In this document: piece by piece, positions 7,575 through 13,464 of the stretch
How positions within the stretch are numbered: the stretch's first letter is position 1
Layout of the letters: each line of letters opens with the position of its first letter
The notes under the pieces: generated by a model
What the model was told of the DNA's origin: nothing
Database searches by the model: none
What the model saw: only the letters and a program-made list of their open reading frames with translations
Translations under genes and position numbers: made by a program
Assembly: GCA_002770795.1 (NCBI GenBank)
Contig: PCTP01000205.1
Span: 1-13,464 of the forward strand
Length of the DNA stretch: 13,464 nt
Direction: 5' to 3'
Origin: Gammaproteobacteria bacterium CG22_combo_CG10-13_8_21_14_all_40_8
GTDB lineage: Bacteria > Pseudomonadota > Gammaproteobacteria > Enterobacterales > GCA-002770795

Positions 7575-8201
7575 ATGACTCATCGTTCTAATATTTCACA
7601 AAGATTTAGGGGCTTTTTGCCGGTTGTTATCGACGTTGAAACAGGTGGTTTTAACGCTAAAACGGATGCCCTATTAGAACTGGCAGCAGTCCCTATTTTG
7701 ATGGATCATGGACAATTAATTCAAGGGAATACCTACCATTATCATGTTGAGCCTTTCCATGGAGCAAATATAGAACAGGCTGCTCTCGATTTTACAGGAA
7801 TTGAAGTGGATCACCCATTCAGAGAAGCAGAACACGAACGAGATATTTTGCCCGAGCTGTTTTCTGAAATTAATTTACTGCTGAAAGCGCATCATTGCAG
7901 CCGAGCGATTCTTGTTGGGCATAATGCTTGGTTTGATCTAAGCTTTATTAATGCAGCCATAGAGCGCTGCCGTATCAAGAACTCTCCATTTCATAAATTT
8001 AGCAGTTTTGATACAGCCACCTTAGCAGGTATGGCTTATGGGCAAACCGTTTTAGCCAAAGCTTGCAAGATGGCTCAAATCGACTTTGATACCTCAGAAG
8101 CGCATTCTGCACTTTACGATACTCAAAAAACTGCCGATCTGTTTTGCAAAATCCATAATCAGTGGAGCGCTATGGGCGGCTGGCCCCCTGCAAAGACTTA
8201 A
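7575..8201 (+). CDS. rnt: Ribonuclease T
   Basis: A 208-residue cytosolic DEDDh 3'-to-5' exoribonuclease that trims the 3' ends of tRNA (end turnover), 5S and 23S rRNA and other stable RNAs. The catalytic set is visible: D20 and E22 in VIDVETGGF, D121 in GHNAWFDLSF, H177 and D182 in EAHSALYD. Length is close to the 215 residues of E. coli RNase T. The ATG is only 19 codons before the first catalytic residue, so no shorter start is likely; its ribosome site is weak. The gene is alone on the plus strand between motY (divergent) and ahpC (convergent), with a shared terminator at its end. Confidence 0.95.
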   Translation: MTHRSNISQRFRGFLPVVIDVETGGFNAKTDALLELAAVPILMDHGQLIQGNTYHYHVEPFHGANIEQAALDFTGIEVDHPFREAEHERDILPELFSEINLLLKAHHCSRAILVGHNAWFDLSFINAAIERCRIKNSPFHKFSSFDTATLAGMAYGQTVLAKACKMAQIDFDTSEAHSALYDTQKTADLFCKIHNQWSAMGGWPPAKT

Positions 8202-8235
8202 TCCCAAATAAAAGTTTTAACCCTAAAAATTAGAC

Positions 8236-8267
8236 AAAAAAAAGCCCCAGTCAGAACGGAGGCTTTT
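8236..8267. terminator. Bidirectional terminator between rnt and ahpC
   Basis: AAAAGCC (8240-8246) pairs with GGCTTTT (8261-8267); CC (8247-8248) extends onto GG (8258-8259) with one bulged A. On the minus strand the stem ends in eight T (complement of 8236-8243), a strong terminator for ahpC. On the plus strand the TTTT at 8264-8267 gives a weaker terminator for rnt. Confidence 0.8.
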
Positions 8268-8284
8268 AAGTGAATTCTCTAAAA

Positions 8285-8890
8285 TTAGAGTTTATCAGCT
8301 TCTTCCGCCAAGTAAGCAGCCACACCTTCAGTCGAAGCTTTCATGCCTTTATCGCCTTTATTCCAACCAGCGGGACAAACTTCGCCATGCTCCTGATGGA
8401 ATTGTAGGGCATCAATCATACGTAACATTTCGTCAATATTTCTACCTAATGGTAAATCATTCACCACTTGATGGCGAACGTTACCTTCTTGGTCAATTAA
8501 GAATGAAGCGCGGAAAGCCACGCCTGCGGCTGGATGCTCAACATCATAAGCTTGACAAATGCTGTGCTTCACGTCAGCAACCAAAGCATAACCCACTTGA
8601 CCAATCCCGCCATTGTTAATTGGGGTGTTTTTCCAAGCATTGTGAGTAAATTGTGAATCGATAGAAACACCAATGACTTCAACACCACGTTGTGTAAACT
8701 CATTTAATCTATGATCAAAAGCAATCAACTCAGATGGGCATACAAAAGTGAAATCTAAAGGATAAAAAAACAATACAGCCATTTTACCCTGAGTTCTTTC
8801 TTTCAAATTAAAATTACCCACAATCTCTCCGTTACCTAAAACAGCTGCTGCGGTAAAATCTGGCGCTGTGCGTCCAACTAAAATTCCCAT
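8285..8890 (-). CDS. ahpC: Typical 2-Cys peroxiredoxin (AhpC/TSA, Prx1 type)
   Basis: A 201-residue thiol peroxidase that reduces hydrogen peroxide and organic peroxides in the cytosol. The peroxidatic cysteine is C51 in FYPLDFTFVCPSE and the resolving cysteine is C172 in GEVCPAGW. It belongs to the Prx1-like branch (GGIGQ, VADVKHSI) rather than to the E. coli AhpC branch. The GGxG loop linked to overoxidation sensitivity is present as GGIG, but the C-terminal tail ends AYLAEEADKL without the YF motif. No ahpF or ahpD reductase is in the window, so the electron donor is unknown (thioredoxin is usual for this branch). A strong GAGGAG ribosome site precedes the ATG. It lies 68 bases after grxD on the same strand. 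Confidence 0.95.
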   Translation of the reverse strand: MGILVGRTAPDFTAAAVLGNGEIVGNFNLKERTQGKMAVLFFYPLDFTFVCPSELIAFDHRLNEFTQRGVEVIGVSIDSQFTHNAWKNTPINNGGIGQVGYALVADVKHSICQAYDVEHPAAGVAFRASFLIDQEGNVRHQVVNDLPLGRNIDEMLRMIDALQFHQEHGEVCPAGWNKGDKGMKASTEGVAAYLAEEADKL

Positions 8891-8925
8891 AAATATCTCC
8901 TCAATTTGAACAATGAATGAATAAA

Positions 8926-8954
8926 ATCTTATCGCTTAAAATAAATCAGAACAA
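8926..8954 (-). promoter_or_regulatory. Candidate ahpC promoter
   Basis: Minus-strand TTGTTC (8949-8954) and TAAGAT (8926-8931) stand 17 bases apart in the grxD-ahpC gap. The hexamers match only 3/6 and 4/6. No terminator separates the two genes, so readthrough from grxD is also possible. Confidence 0.3.
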
Positions 8955-8958
8955 CAAA

Positions 8959-9288
8959 TTACTCCGCTGGATCTTTTTTAGCGGCTTCTTCTAATAAGGG
9001 CTGTAATTCATGACTTTGGAACATTTCCAAAATGATGTCACATCCCCCAACTAACTCACCCTTCACCCATAATTGGGGAAACGTCGGCCAGTTAGCGTAT
9101 TTGGGTAGCTCGGCGCGTATATCTGGATTTTGCAAAATATCCACATATGCAAATGGCTGATTGCAAGCCACTAAAGCCTGTACAGTCTGAGCAGAAAAAC
9201 CACAGCTAGGAAATTTAGGTGATCCTTTCATGTAAAGTAGGATGTCATTCTCAGCAATTTGCTGCTTAATACGATCAAGAGTTTCCAT
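8959..9288 (-). CDS. grxD: Monothiol glutaredoxin, Grx4/CGFS type
   Basis: A 109-residue cytosolic protein of the CGFS class (CGFS at 29-32, after KGSPKFPS), close to the 115 residues of E. coli Grx4. K21 and the later WPTFPQLWVKGELVGGCDI supply the glutathione-binding surface. CGFS glutaredoxins bind a glutathione-ligated [2Fe-2S] cluster as a dimer or with BolA and pass clusters to target proteins, and are poor general thiol reductants. A TGAGG ribosome site precedes the ATG at a good distance. The gene may be cotranscribed with ahpC downstream and diverges from nrdA across a 528-base control region. Confidence 0.95.
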   Translation of the reverse strand: METLDRIKQQIAENDILLYMKGSPKFPSCGFSAQTVQALVACNQPFAYVDILQNPDIRAELPKYANWPTFPQLWVKGELVGGCDIILEMFQSHELQPLLEEAAKKDPAE

Positions 9289-9499
9289 AATAGCCTCAAT
9301 GAATAATAGTCAGGTGATGATTTTAACGCGGTTAACCAGCGAAGACCAGCAAAAAAGCTGTCATTAAACCCACATCTTTATTAGGTATATGGCTGCAATT
9401 TAATCATTTTTACAAAAGCCTCTGCACACACATCAGACCAGTAATATTTTTTGTCGATCAAATTTTTACTAACTTGCGGAATATTAAAGAATTTGCGAT

Positions 9500-9508
9500 T
9501 TATCCACA
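9500..9508 (+). promoter_or_regulatory. DnaA box, perfect consensus
   Basis: TTATCCACA is the exact high-affinity DnaA box. It lies 59 bases before the first NrdR box and about 110 bases before the expected nrdA transcription start. E. coli nrdAB is also controlled through DnaA boxes in its promoter region, so the position is meaningful. Confidence 0.7.
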
Positions 9509-9533
9509 GCTAACACACAAATTTTACCAAACA

Positions 9534-9542
9534 TTATCCACT
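9534..9542 (+). promoter_or_regulatory. DnaA box, one mismatch
   Basis: TTATCCACT differs from the consensus only at the last base, has the same orientation as the box at 9500, and starts 34 bp after it. Two same-direction boxes would allow cooperative DnaA binding. Confidence 0.55.
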
Positions 9543-9558
9543 TGCATAAACGGCAAAA

Positions 9559-9574
9559 ACACTTTATCTTGTGT
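9559..9574. promoter_or_regulatory. NrdR box 1
   Basis: ACACTTTATCTTGTGT matches 14 of 16 positions of the NrdR consensus acaCwAtATaTwGtgt, including both outer CAC/GTG blocks. NrdR represses ribonucleotide reductase genes when bound to dATP with ATP, and typically needs two boxes in phase. Confidence 0.85.
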
Positions 9575-9589
9575 ACATAATAAAAACAG

Positions 9590-9605
9590 GCACTAGATAT
9601 AGTGT
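9590..9605. promoter_or_regulatory. NrdR box 2
   Basis: GCACTAGATATAGTGT also matches 14 of 16 consensus positions. Its start is exactly 31 bp after box 1, three helical turns, the spacing typical of paired NrdR sites. It overlaps the likely -10 element, so binding would block RNA polymerase. Confidence 0.88.
9598..9603 (+). promoter_or_regulatory. Likely -10 of the nrdA promoter
   Basis: TATAGT (5/6) lies inside NrdR box 2. The start would fall near 9610, at the first base of the 12-bp repeats. The matching -35 region (around 9574-9580) is poor, so an activator or another -10 (CATAAT, 9576-9581; TATCTT, 9565-9570 with TTGCAT at 9542) remains possible. Confidence 0.4.
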
Positions 9606-9609
9606 GAAA

Positions 9610-9645
9610 ATGACTTTTTAAATGACTTTTTAAATGACTTTTTAA
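9610..9645 (+). repeat. Three perfect 12-bp tandem repeats, each ATG ACT TTT TAA
   Basis: ATGACTTTTTAA occurs three times head to tail (9610-9621, 9622-9633, 9634-9645). Each unit is a complete three-codon reading frame, Met-Thr-Phe-stop, all in the same frame. The array starts where the nrdA transcript is expected to start. No Shine-Dalgarno sequence is visible before any copy. It may be a simple tandem duplication or a leader control element. Confidence 0.9.
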
Positions 9646-9683
9646 AAAGAAGCTTTCTGTTAACTCTAAATCTCTTTAAAAAG
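9638..9683 (+). repeat. 9-bp inverted repeat linking the tandem repeats to the leader
   Basis: CTTTTTAAA (9638-9646) is exactly complementary to TTTAAAAAG (9675-9683). The same nine bases also occur at 9614-9622 and 9626-9634, so the downstream strand has three alternative partners in the nrdA leader RNA. The stem is AT-rich and probably weak. Confidence 0.5.
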
Positions 9684-9816
9684 CATGAGGTTAAATAAAA
9701 CTCTGTCGATTTAAACGCAAGTTAGCACAAGGTCTTTACTCGATTTTTACAATTTAGTGCTGCCTGTACCAAATACAATTTACCCATTTTGACGCTAAGC
9801 TAGGAGCGCAATTGTA

Positions 9817-12663
9817 ATGACTACCTCTGCCATTCAAGAAACCATCACTGAGAACAACCCCAAAAGCCATTTTCAAACCGCTCAAAACAGCAACCAGAAT
9901 AACTTGATTCGTGTGATCAGAAGAAACGGTAAAGTCACACCCTATGACGATTCCAAAATCCGTATCGCCATGACTAAAGCCTTTCTTGCTGTAGAAGGTG
10001 GAAATGCCGCAGCCTCAAAGCGTATTCATGAAGTGGTCGATAAAATGACCGCGCAAATTAGTGCAGCTTTTAATCGACGTATGCCAGATGGTGGTACCAT
10101 TCATATTGAAGATATCCAAGATCAAGTGGAACTCTCTTTAATGCGTTTTGGTGAACAGCGCATTGCCCGAGCCTATGTATTGTACCGTGAAGATCACAAA
10201 AAACAGCGAGAATCAGAACACCAGAAAAATATTGAACAACAGTTAGAACCCGTTAATCAAATGATGATTGTGCCAGAATCTGGCAGTCCTTATTCATTTG
10301 ATGACAATCGCCTCAAAACCATTATTAGCGAGTCAGTTATCGGTTTAACAGACGTCTCAGAGGAGCTTATTCATAAAACCATCAGCCGCAATATCTTTGA
10401 TGGCATGTCAGAAAATGATTTGGGTGAAGTCATTATCATGGCAGCTCGCGGCCTGATTGATCGCGATCCTAACTACAGCTATGTCGCTGCGCGTTTATTA
10501 TTAGATGATATACGCCGCAAAGCCGCCACTTTTTTACAACAGCGTGCAGTAAAACCAACTCAGCAAGAACTGAGTGAACAATATGCCAGCTATTTTGAAA
10601 AAACGATTATCCGTGGCGCAGAGTTAGGTTTACTTGACAATGAACTGACACGTTATGATCTGAAAAAATTAGGCGCGGCCATTCAAGCCAATCGCGATCA
10701 ACAATTTAGCTACCTTGGCTTACAAACTCTAGTTGATCGTTATTTCATTCACTCCAATGAAGTTCGTTTTGAACTACCACAGATTTTCTTTATGCGTGTC
10801 GCCATGGGTCTTGCAATTAATGAAGTGGATCGCGTCAATCGCACCATCGAATTCTACAATCTACTCTCTAGTTTCGACTTTATGAGTTCAACCCCTACAT
10901 TGTTTAACTCAGGCACTTTACGCCCACAATTATCTAGCTGTTATCTCACCACGGTCCCAGATGATTTAGATGGTATATTCAGCGCCATTAAAGATGATGC
11001 CATGCTATCAAAATATGCGGGTGGATTAGGGAATGATTGGACACCAGTGCGTGGTATGGGTGCTCGCATTAAAGGCACTAACGGTATTTCTCAGGGCGTT
11101 GTTCCCTTCTTAAAAGTGGCTAATGATACGGCTTTAGCCGTTAACCAAGGTGGAAAACGCAAAGGCGCCATGTGCGCTTATCTTGAAACTTGGCACATTG
11201 ATATCGAAGAATTTTTAGATCTACGTAAAAATACTGGCGATGATCGCCGCCGTACTCACGATATGAACACAGCCAACTGGATCCCAGACTTGTTTATGGA
11301 GCGTTTGATTAAAGAAGAACGTTGGACATTATTCTCTCCCAATGAAACACCTGAACTACACAATCTCTATGGTAGTGAGTTCCGTGCTAAATATGAGCAA
11401 TACGAAGCTAAAGCCTCTCGTGGCGAGATGCAAGTTTTTAAAACCGTTAAAGCCAATGATCTATGGAGAAAGATGTTAGGCATGATCTTTGAAACAGGTC
11501 ATCCTTGGATCACCTTTAAAGATCCTTGTAACCTACGTTCACCACAACAACATGTGGGAGTAGTGCATAGCTCAAACCTTTGTACCGAAATCACTTTGAA
11601 TACCAGCGTGGATGAAATTGCTGTTTGTAATCTGGGCTCCGTCAACCTTGCTCAACACACCACAGCCGATGGCATTGATATGGAAAAACTTGAACGAACC
11701 ATTTCAACCGCCATGCGTATGCTTGATAACGTTATCGACTACAACTTCTATTCCGTACCACAAGCCAGACATTCCAATCTATTGCACCGACCAGTCGGTC
11801 TAGGATTAATGGGATTCCAAGATGCGCTGCATAAAGTGAAATTAGCTTACTCCTCACAAGAAGCCGTAGACTTTGCCGATGTCTCCATGGAGGCTATTTC
11901 TTATTTTGCCATTAAAAGCTCTAATCAATTGGCACAAGAGCGTGGCACTTACCCAAGCTACCAAGGTTCATTATGGAGCCAAGGCATATTACCTATAGAC
12001 TCTATCGCCTTGTTAGAAAAAGGTCGTGGCAACTATGTACAGGTGGATAAATCTTTCACGCTCGATTGGGAAACACTACGCAAGCAAATTAAAGCCACAG
12101 GGATGAGAAACTCTAATACCATGGCCATTGCACCAACAGCCACCATCTCTAATATCTGTGGTGTCAGCCAGTCTATTGAGCCGACTTACCAAAACATCTA
12201 TGTTAAATCGAATCTGTCTGGTGAATTCACCGTGGTAAACCCCTACTTGGCAGATGAGTTAAAAACATTGGGCATTTGGGACGATGTGATGGTCAATGAC
12301 ATGAAATATTATGAAGGATCGGTACAAAATGTTGACCGCATCCCCGCCGACATTAAAAAGCGTTACTCTACCGCTTTTGAAATGGACTCTCGCTGGTTAA
12401 TCGAAGCGGCTTCACGTCGTCAAAAATGGATTGACCAAGGCGAATCCCTCAACCTCTATCTGGCAGAACCTTCCGGTAAGAAACTAGATAGCCTCTATAA
12501 ATTGGCTTGGGTACGTGGTCTTAAAACCACTTATTATCTGCGTTCATTAGGCGCGACTGCCGCAGAAACCTCTGCTGTTAGCTCCAAACCTAAGCAACAG
12601 GAAGAAGAAGACATGCCAAAAGTATGCTCCATCCTCGATCCTGAATGCGAAGCCTGTCAATAA
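9817..12663 (+). CDS. nrdA: Class Ia ribonucleoside-diphosphate reductase, alpha subunit
   Basis: A 948-residue catalytic subunit that reduces ribonucleoside diphosphates to deoxy forms with NrdB. Residues 30-125 form an N-terminal ATP-cone with VIRRNG; residues about 155-232 form a second, degenerate cone without that motif. This duplicated arrangement is known from Pseudomonas aeruginosa NrdA, where only the outer cone binds nucleotide. Active-site residues are present: C375, N587, C589, E591 and C604 (E. coli C225, N437, C439, E441, C462), the radical-transfer pair Y906/Y907, and the C-terminal redox cysteines C944/C947 in CEACQ. An AGGAG site lies 10 bases before the ATG. nrdB starts 19 bases after the stop. 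Regulation is likely by NrdR and DnaA, judging from the upstream sites, and by dATP acting on the outer cone. Confidence 0.97.
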   Translation: MTTSAIQETITENNPKSHFQTAQNSNQNNLIRVIRRNGKVTPYDDSKIRIAMTKAFLAVEGGNAAASKRIHEVVDKMTAQISAAFNRRMPDGGTIHIEDIQDQVELSLMRFGEQRIARAYVLYREDHKKQRESEHQKNIEQQLEPVNQMMIVPESGSPYSFDDNRLKTIISESVIGLTDVSEELIHKTISRNIFDGMSENDLGEVIIMAARGLIDRDPNYSYVAARLLLDDIRRKAATFLQQRAVKPTQQELSEQYASYFEKTIIRGAELGLLDNELTRYDLKKLGAAIQANRDQQFSYLGLQTLVDRYFIHSNEVRFELPQIFFMRVAMGLAINEVDRVNRTIEFYNLLSSFDFMSSTPTLFNSGTLRPQLSSCYLTTVPDDLDGIFSAIKDDAMLSKYAGGLGNDWTPVRGMGARIKGTNGISQGVVPFLKVANDTALAVNQGGKRKGAMCAYLETWHIDIEEFLDLRKNTGDDRRRTHDMNTANWIPDLFMERLIKEERWTLFSPNETPELHNLYGSEFRAKYEQYEAKASRGEMQVFKTVKANDLWRKMLGMIFETGHPWITFKDPCNLRSPQQHVGVVHSSNLCTEITLNTSVDEIAVCNLGSVNLAQHTTADGIDMEKLERTISTAMRMLDNVIDYNFYSVPQARHSNLLHRPVGLGLMGFQDALHKVKLAYSSQEAVDFADVSMEAISYFAIKSSNQLAQERGTYPSYQGSLWSQGILPIDSIALLEKGRGNYVQVDKSFTLDWETLRKQIKATGMRNSNTMAIAPTATISNICGVSQSIEPTYQNIYVKSNLSGEFTVVNPYLADELKTLGIWDDVMVNDMKYYEGSVQNVDRIPADIKKRYSTAFEMDSRWLIEAASRRQKWIDQGESLNLYLAEPSGKKLDSLYKLAWVRGLKTTYYLRSLGATAAETSAVSSKPKQQEEEDMPKVCSILDPECEACQ

Positions 12664-12682
12664 ATTTAGGGAGATTAAGATC

Positions 12683-13464
12683 ATGTTAAATTGGGAAGAT
12701 CCCATCGCTGCGTTCCATAATAAACCAGCACCACAATCCACTGAACAGGCCAAGCCTGTTCAGTCAATACCCAGCAACTCAGTTGTGGGTGAACGAGTAG
12801 AAGCGAATACAGCGACAAAAGAAACGGCTGCTTTAAAAGATAACCGTTTATCTGCCTATGCTCACTCAGAAGCAGGTTCAGCAGCCAATATCGCTAAAAA
12901 TGCCGCTAAAGAAGAAGAGCTGGCTTACCAAGCCGCCTCTATGGAACCTGTTCGCGCTGAAGATAAACGCGTGATTACTGGTAAGGCAGACGTCAACCAA
13001 TTAGCCCCCTTTAAATACCCATGGGCTTGGGATTACTTCCTTAATGCCAATAAAAACCACTGGACGCCATTAGATATCAGCATGGCACAGGATGTTCATG
13101 ACTATAACCACAAATTAACCGTGGAAGAGCGTCATGTGTATGAAAATGTTCTAGCCTATTTAACCACCAGTGACGTTTTGGCCATGCGCAATATCGGTTT
13201 GGCGGTCATGGAAAAAATGCGCGCGCCTGAGCTGCAAATTTACCAAGCCAGGCAGGTTTACGAAGAGGCCCTGCACACTTGGACTTATCAACATTGTATT
13301 GAAAGCCTAGGACTCAACCAAAGCGAAATATACAACCGTTACCGCGTCGTGCCACAAATTAATGCCAAAATACGCATGGCAAACCGCCGCATTAACAGCA
13401 TGTTAAGACCGAATATCGATCTCAACAACAAAGATGAACAACATAACTTTGTGATGGGTTACTT
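12683..13464 (+). CDS. nrdB: Class Ia ribonucleotide reductase, beta subunit (3' end missing)
   Basis: The first 260 codons of the radical-generating subunit; the window edge cuts the gene. Residues 1-100 are an Ala/Glu/Lys-rich, probably flexible extension starting MLNWEDP, similar in kind to that of P. aeruginosa NrdB. The fold begins near ADVNQLAPFKY. Metal ligands D164, E195 and H198 and the radical tyrosine Y202 (E..H...Y in EALHTWTY) correspond to E. coli D84, E115, H118 and Y122 with a constant offset of 80, so this is a canonical tyrosyl-radical class Ia protein, not a Phe-bearing class Ic type. The remaining ligands lie beyond the window. An AGGGAG site (12668-12673) precedes the ATG, and the gene is in an operon with nrdA. 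Confidence 0.95.
   Translation, partial: MLNWEDPIAAFHNKPAPQSTEQAKPVQSIPSNSVVGERVEANTATKETAALKDNRLSAYAHSEAGSAANIAKNAAKEEELAYQAASMEPVRAEDKRVITGKADVNQLAPFKYPWAWDYFLNANKNHWTPLDISMAQDVHDYNHKLTVEERHVYENVLAYLTTSDVLAMRNIGLAVMEKMRAPELQIYQARQVYEEALHTWTYQHCIESLGLNQSEIYNRYRVVPQINAKIRMANRRINSMLRPNIDLNNKDEQHNFVMGY

Larger units (their letters stand above)
9289..9816. other. Divergent grxD/nrdA control region
   Basis: This 528-base stretch has no convincing gene. From left to right it holds an undefined grxD promoter area with the palindrome GGTTAACC (9329-9336) and a direct repeat ACCAGC (9335-9340 and 9345-9350), two DnaA boxes, two NrdR boxes, a 12-bp tandem repeat and an inverted repeat. A leader of about 200 bases precedes the nrdA ATG. 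The strong site order (DnaA, NrdR, -10, repeats) faces nrdA. Confidence 0.75.

Noticed and set aside
9500..9542. Possible replication origin (two DnaA boxes in AT-rich DNA)
   Set aside because: Only two boxes, no clear unwinding element or 13-mer set, no dnaA, dnaN, gidA or parAB nearby, and the boxes sit at a ribonucleotide reductase promoter where DnaA control is already known.
9610..9645. CRISPR or iteron array from the three 12-bp repeats
   Set aside because: The units are contiguous without spacers and too short for CRISPR; no rep gene is nearby for iterons.
9685..9714. Nine-codon upstream frame (M-R-L-N-K-T-L-S-I) in the nrdA leader
   Set aside because: No ribosome site and no distinguishing codon pattern; frames this short are expected by chance.
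12547..12753. Minus-strand open frame across the nrdA/nrdB junction
   Set aside because: It overlaps two confidently coded plus-strand ends and shows no family features.

Overview
This is an AT-rich chromosomal window from a gammaproteobacterium. The evidence is the gene set: an RNase T, a MotY-type OmpA protein, an iron superoxide dismutase, a CGFS monothiol glutaredoxin, and a class Ia ribonucleotide reductase of the Pseudomonas type (duplicated ATP-cone in NrdA, long N-terminal extension in NrdB). The base composition and the sodB/rnt/ahpC neighbourhood would fit the Legionella/Coxiella side of the class, but that placement is inference from memory and was not tested.

Left part (1-5405, all on the minus strand): a very large membrane sensor with a signal peptide, periplasmic two-component-regulator-type beta-propellers, a Y_Y_Y domain, one transmembrane helix, two PAS domains, GGDEF and EAL. 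A small HIT-family protein lies 27 bases downstream, probably in the same transcript. Beyond it lie a decayed AraC-family C-terminus (158-310) and what may be the first codons of another minus-strand gene leaving the window.

Middle part (5406-9288): oxidative-stress and redox genes. sodB has its own promoter and a terminator. motY (minus) is followed by the divergently placed rnt (plus). rnt and ahpC converge on a shared bidirectional terminator. grxD lies just upstream of ahpC on the minus strand.

Right part (9289-13464): a 528-base control region followed by nrdA and the start of nrdB (plus strand, 19 bases apart, one operon; nrdB is cut by the window edge). The control region holds a perfect DnaA box and a near-perfect one, then two NrdR boxes exactly 31 bp apart. 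After these come three perfect tandem copies of a 12-bp unit that reads ATG ACT TTT TAA, placed where the transcript would be expected to begin. This is the most informative non-coding stretch in the window. It suggests that ribonucleotide reductase is controlled both by nucleotide state (NrdR) and by replication initiation (DnaA), with an unexplained leader element on top.

No mobile element, CRISPR array, tRNA or rRNA was recognised. Apart from the nrd leader and the c-di-GMP sensor, the window is ordinary core genome.
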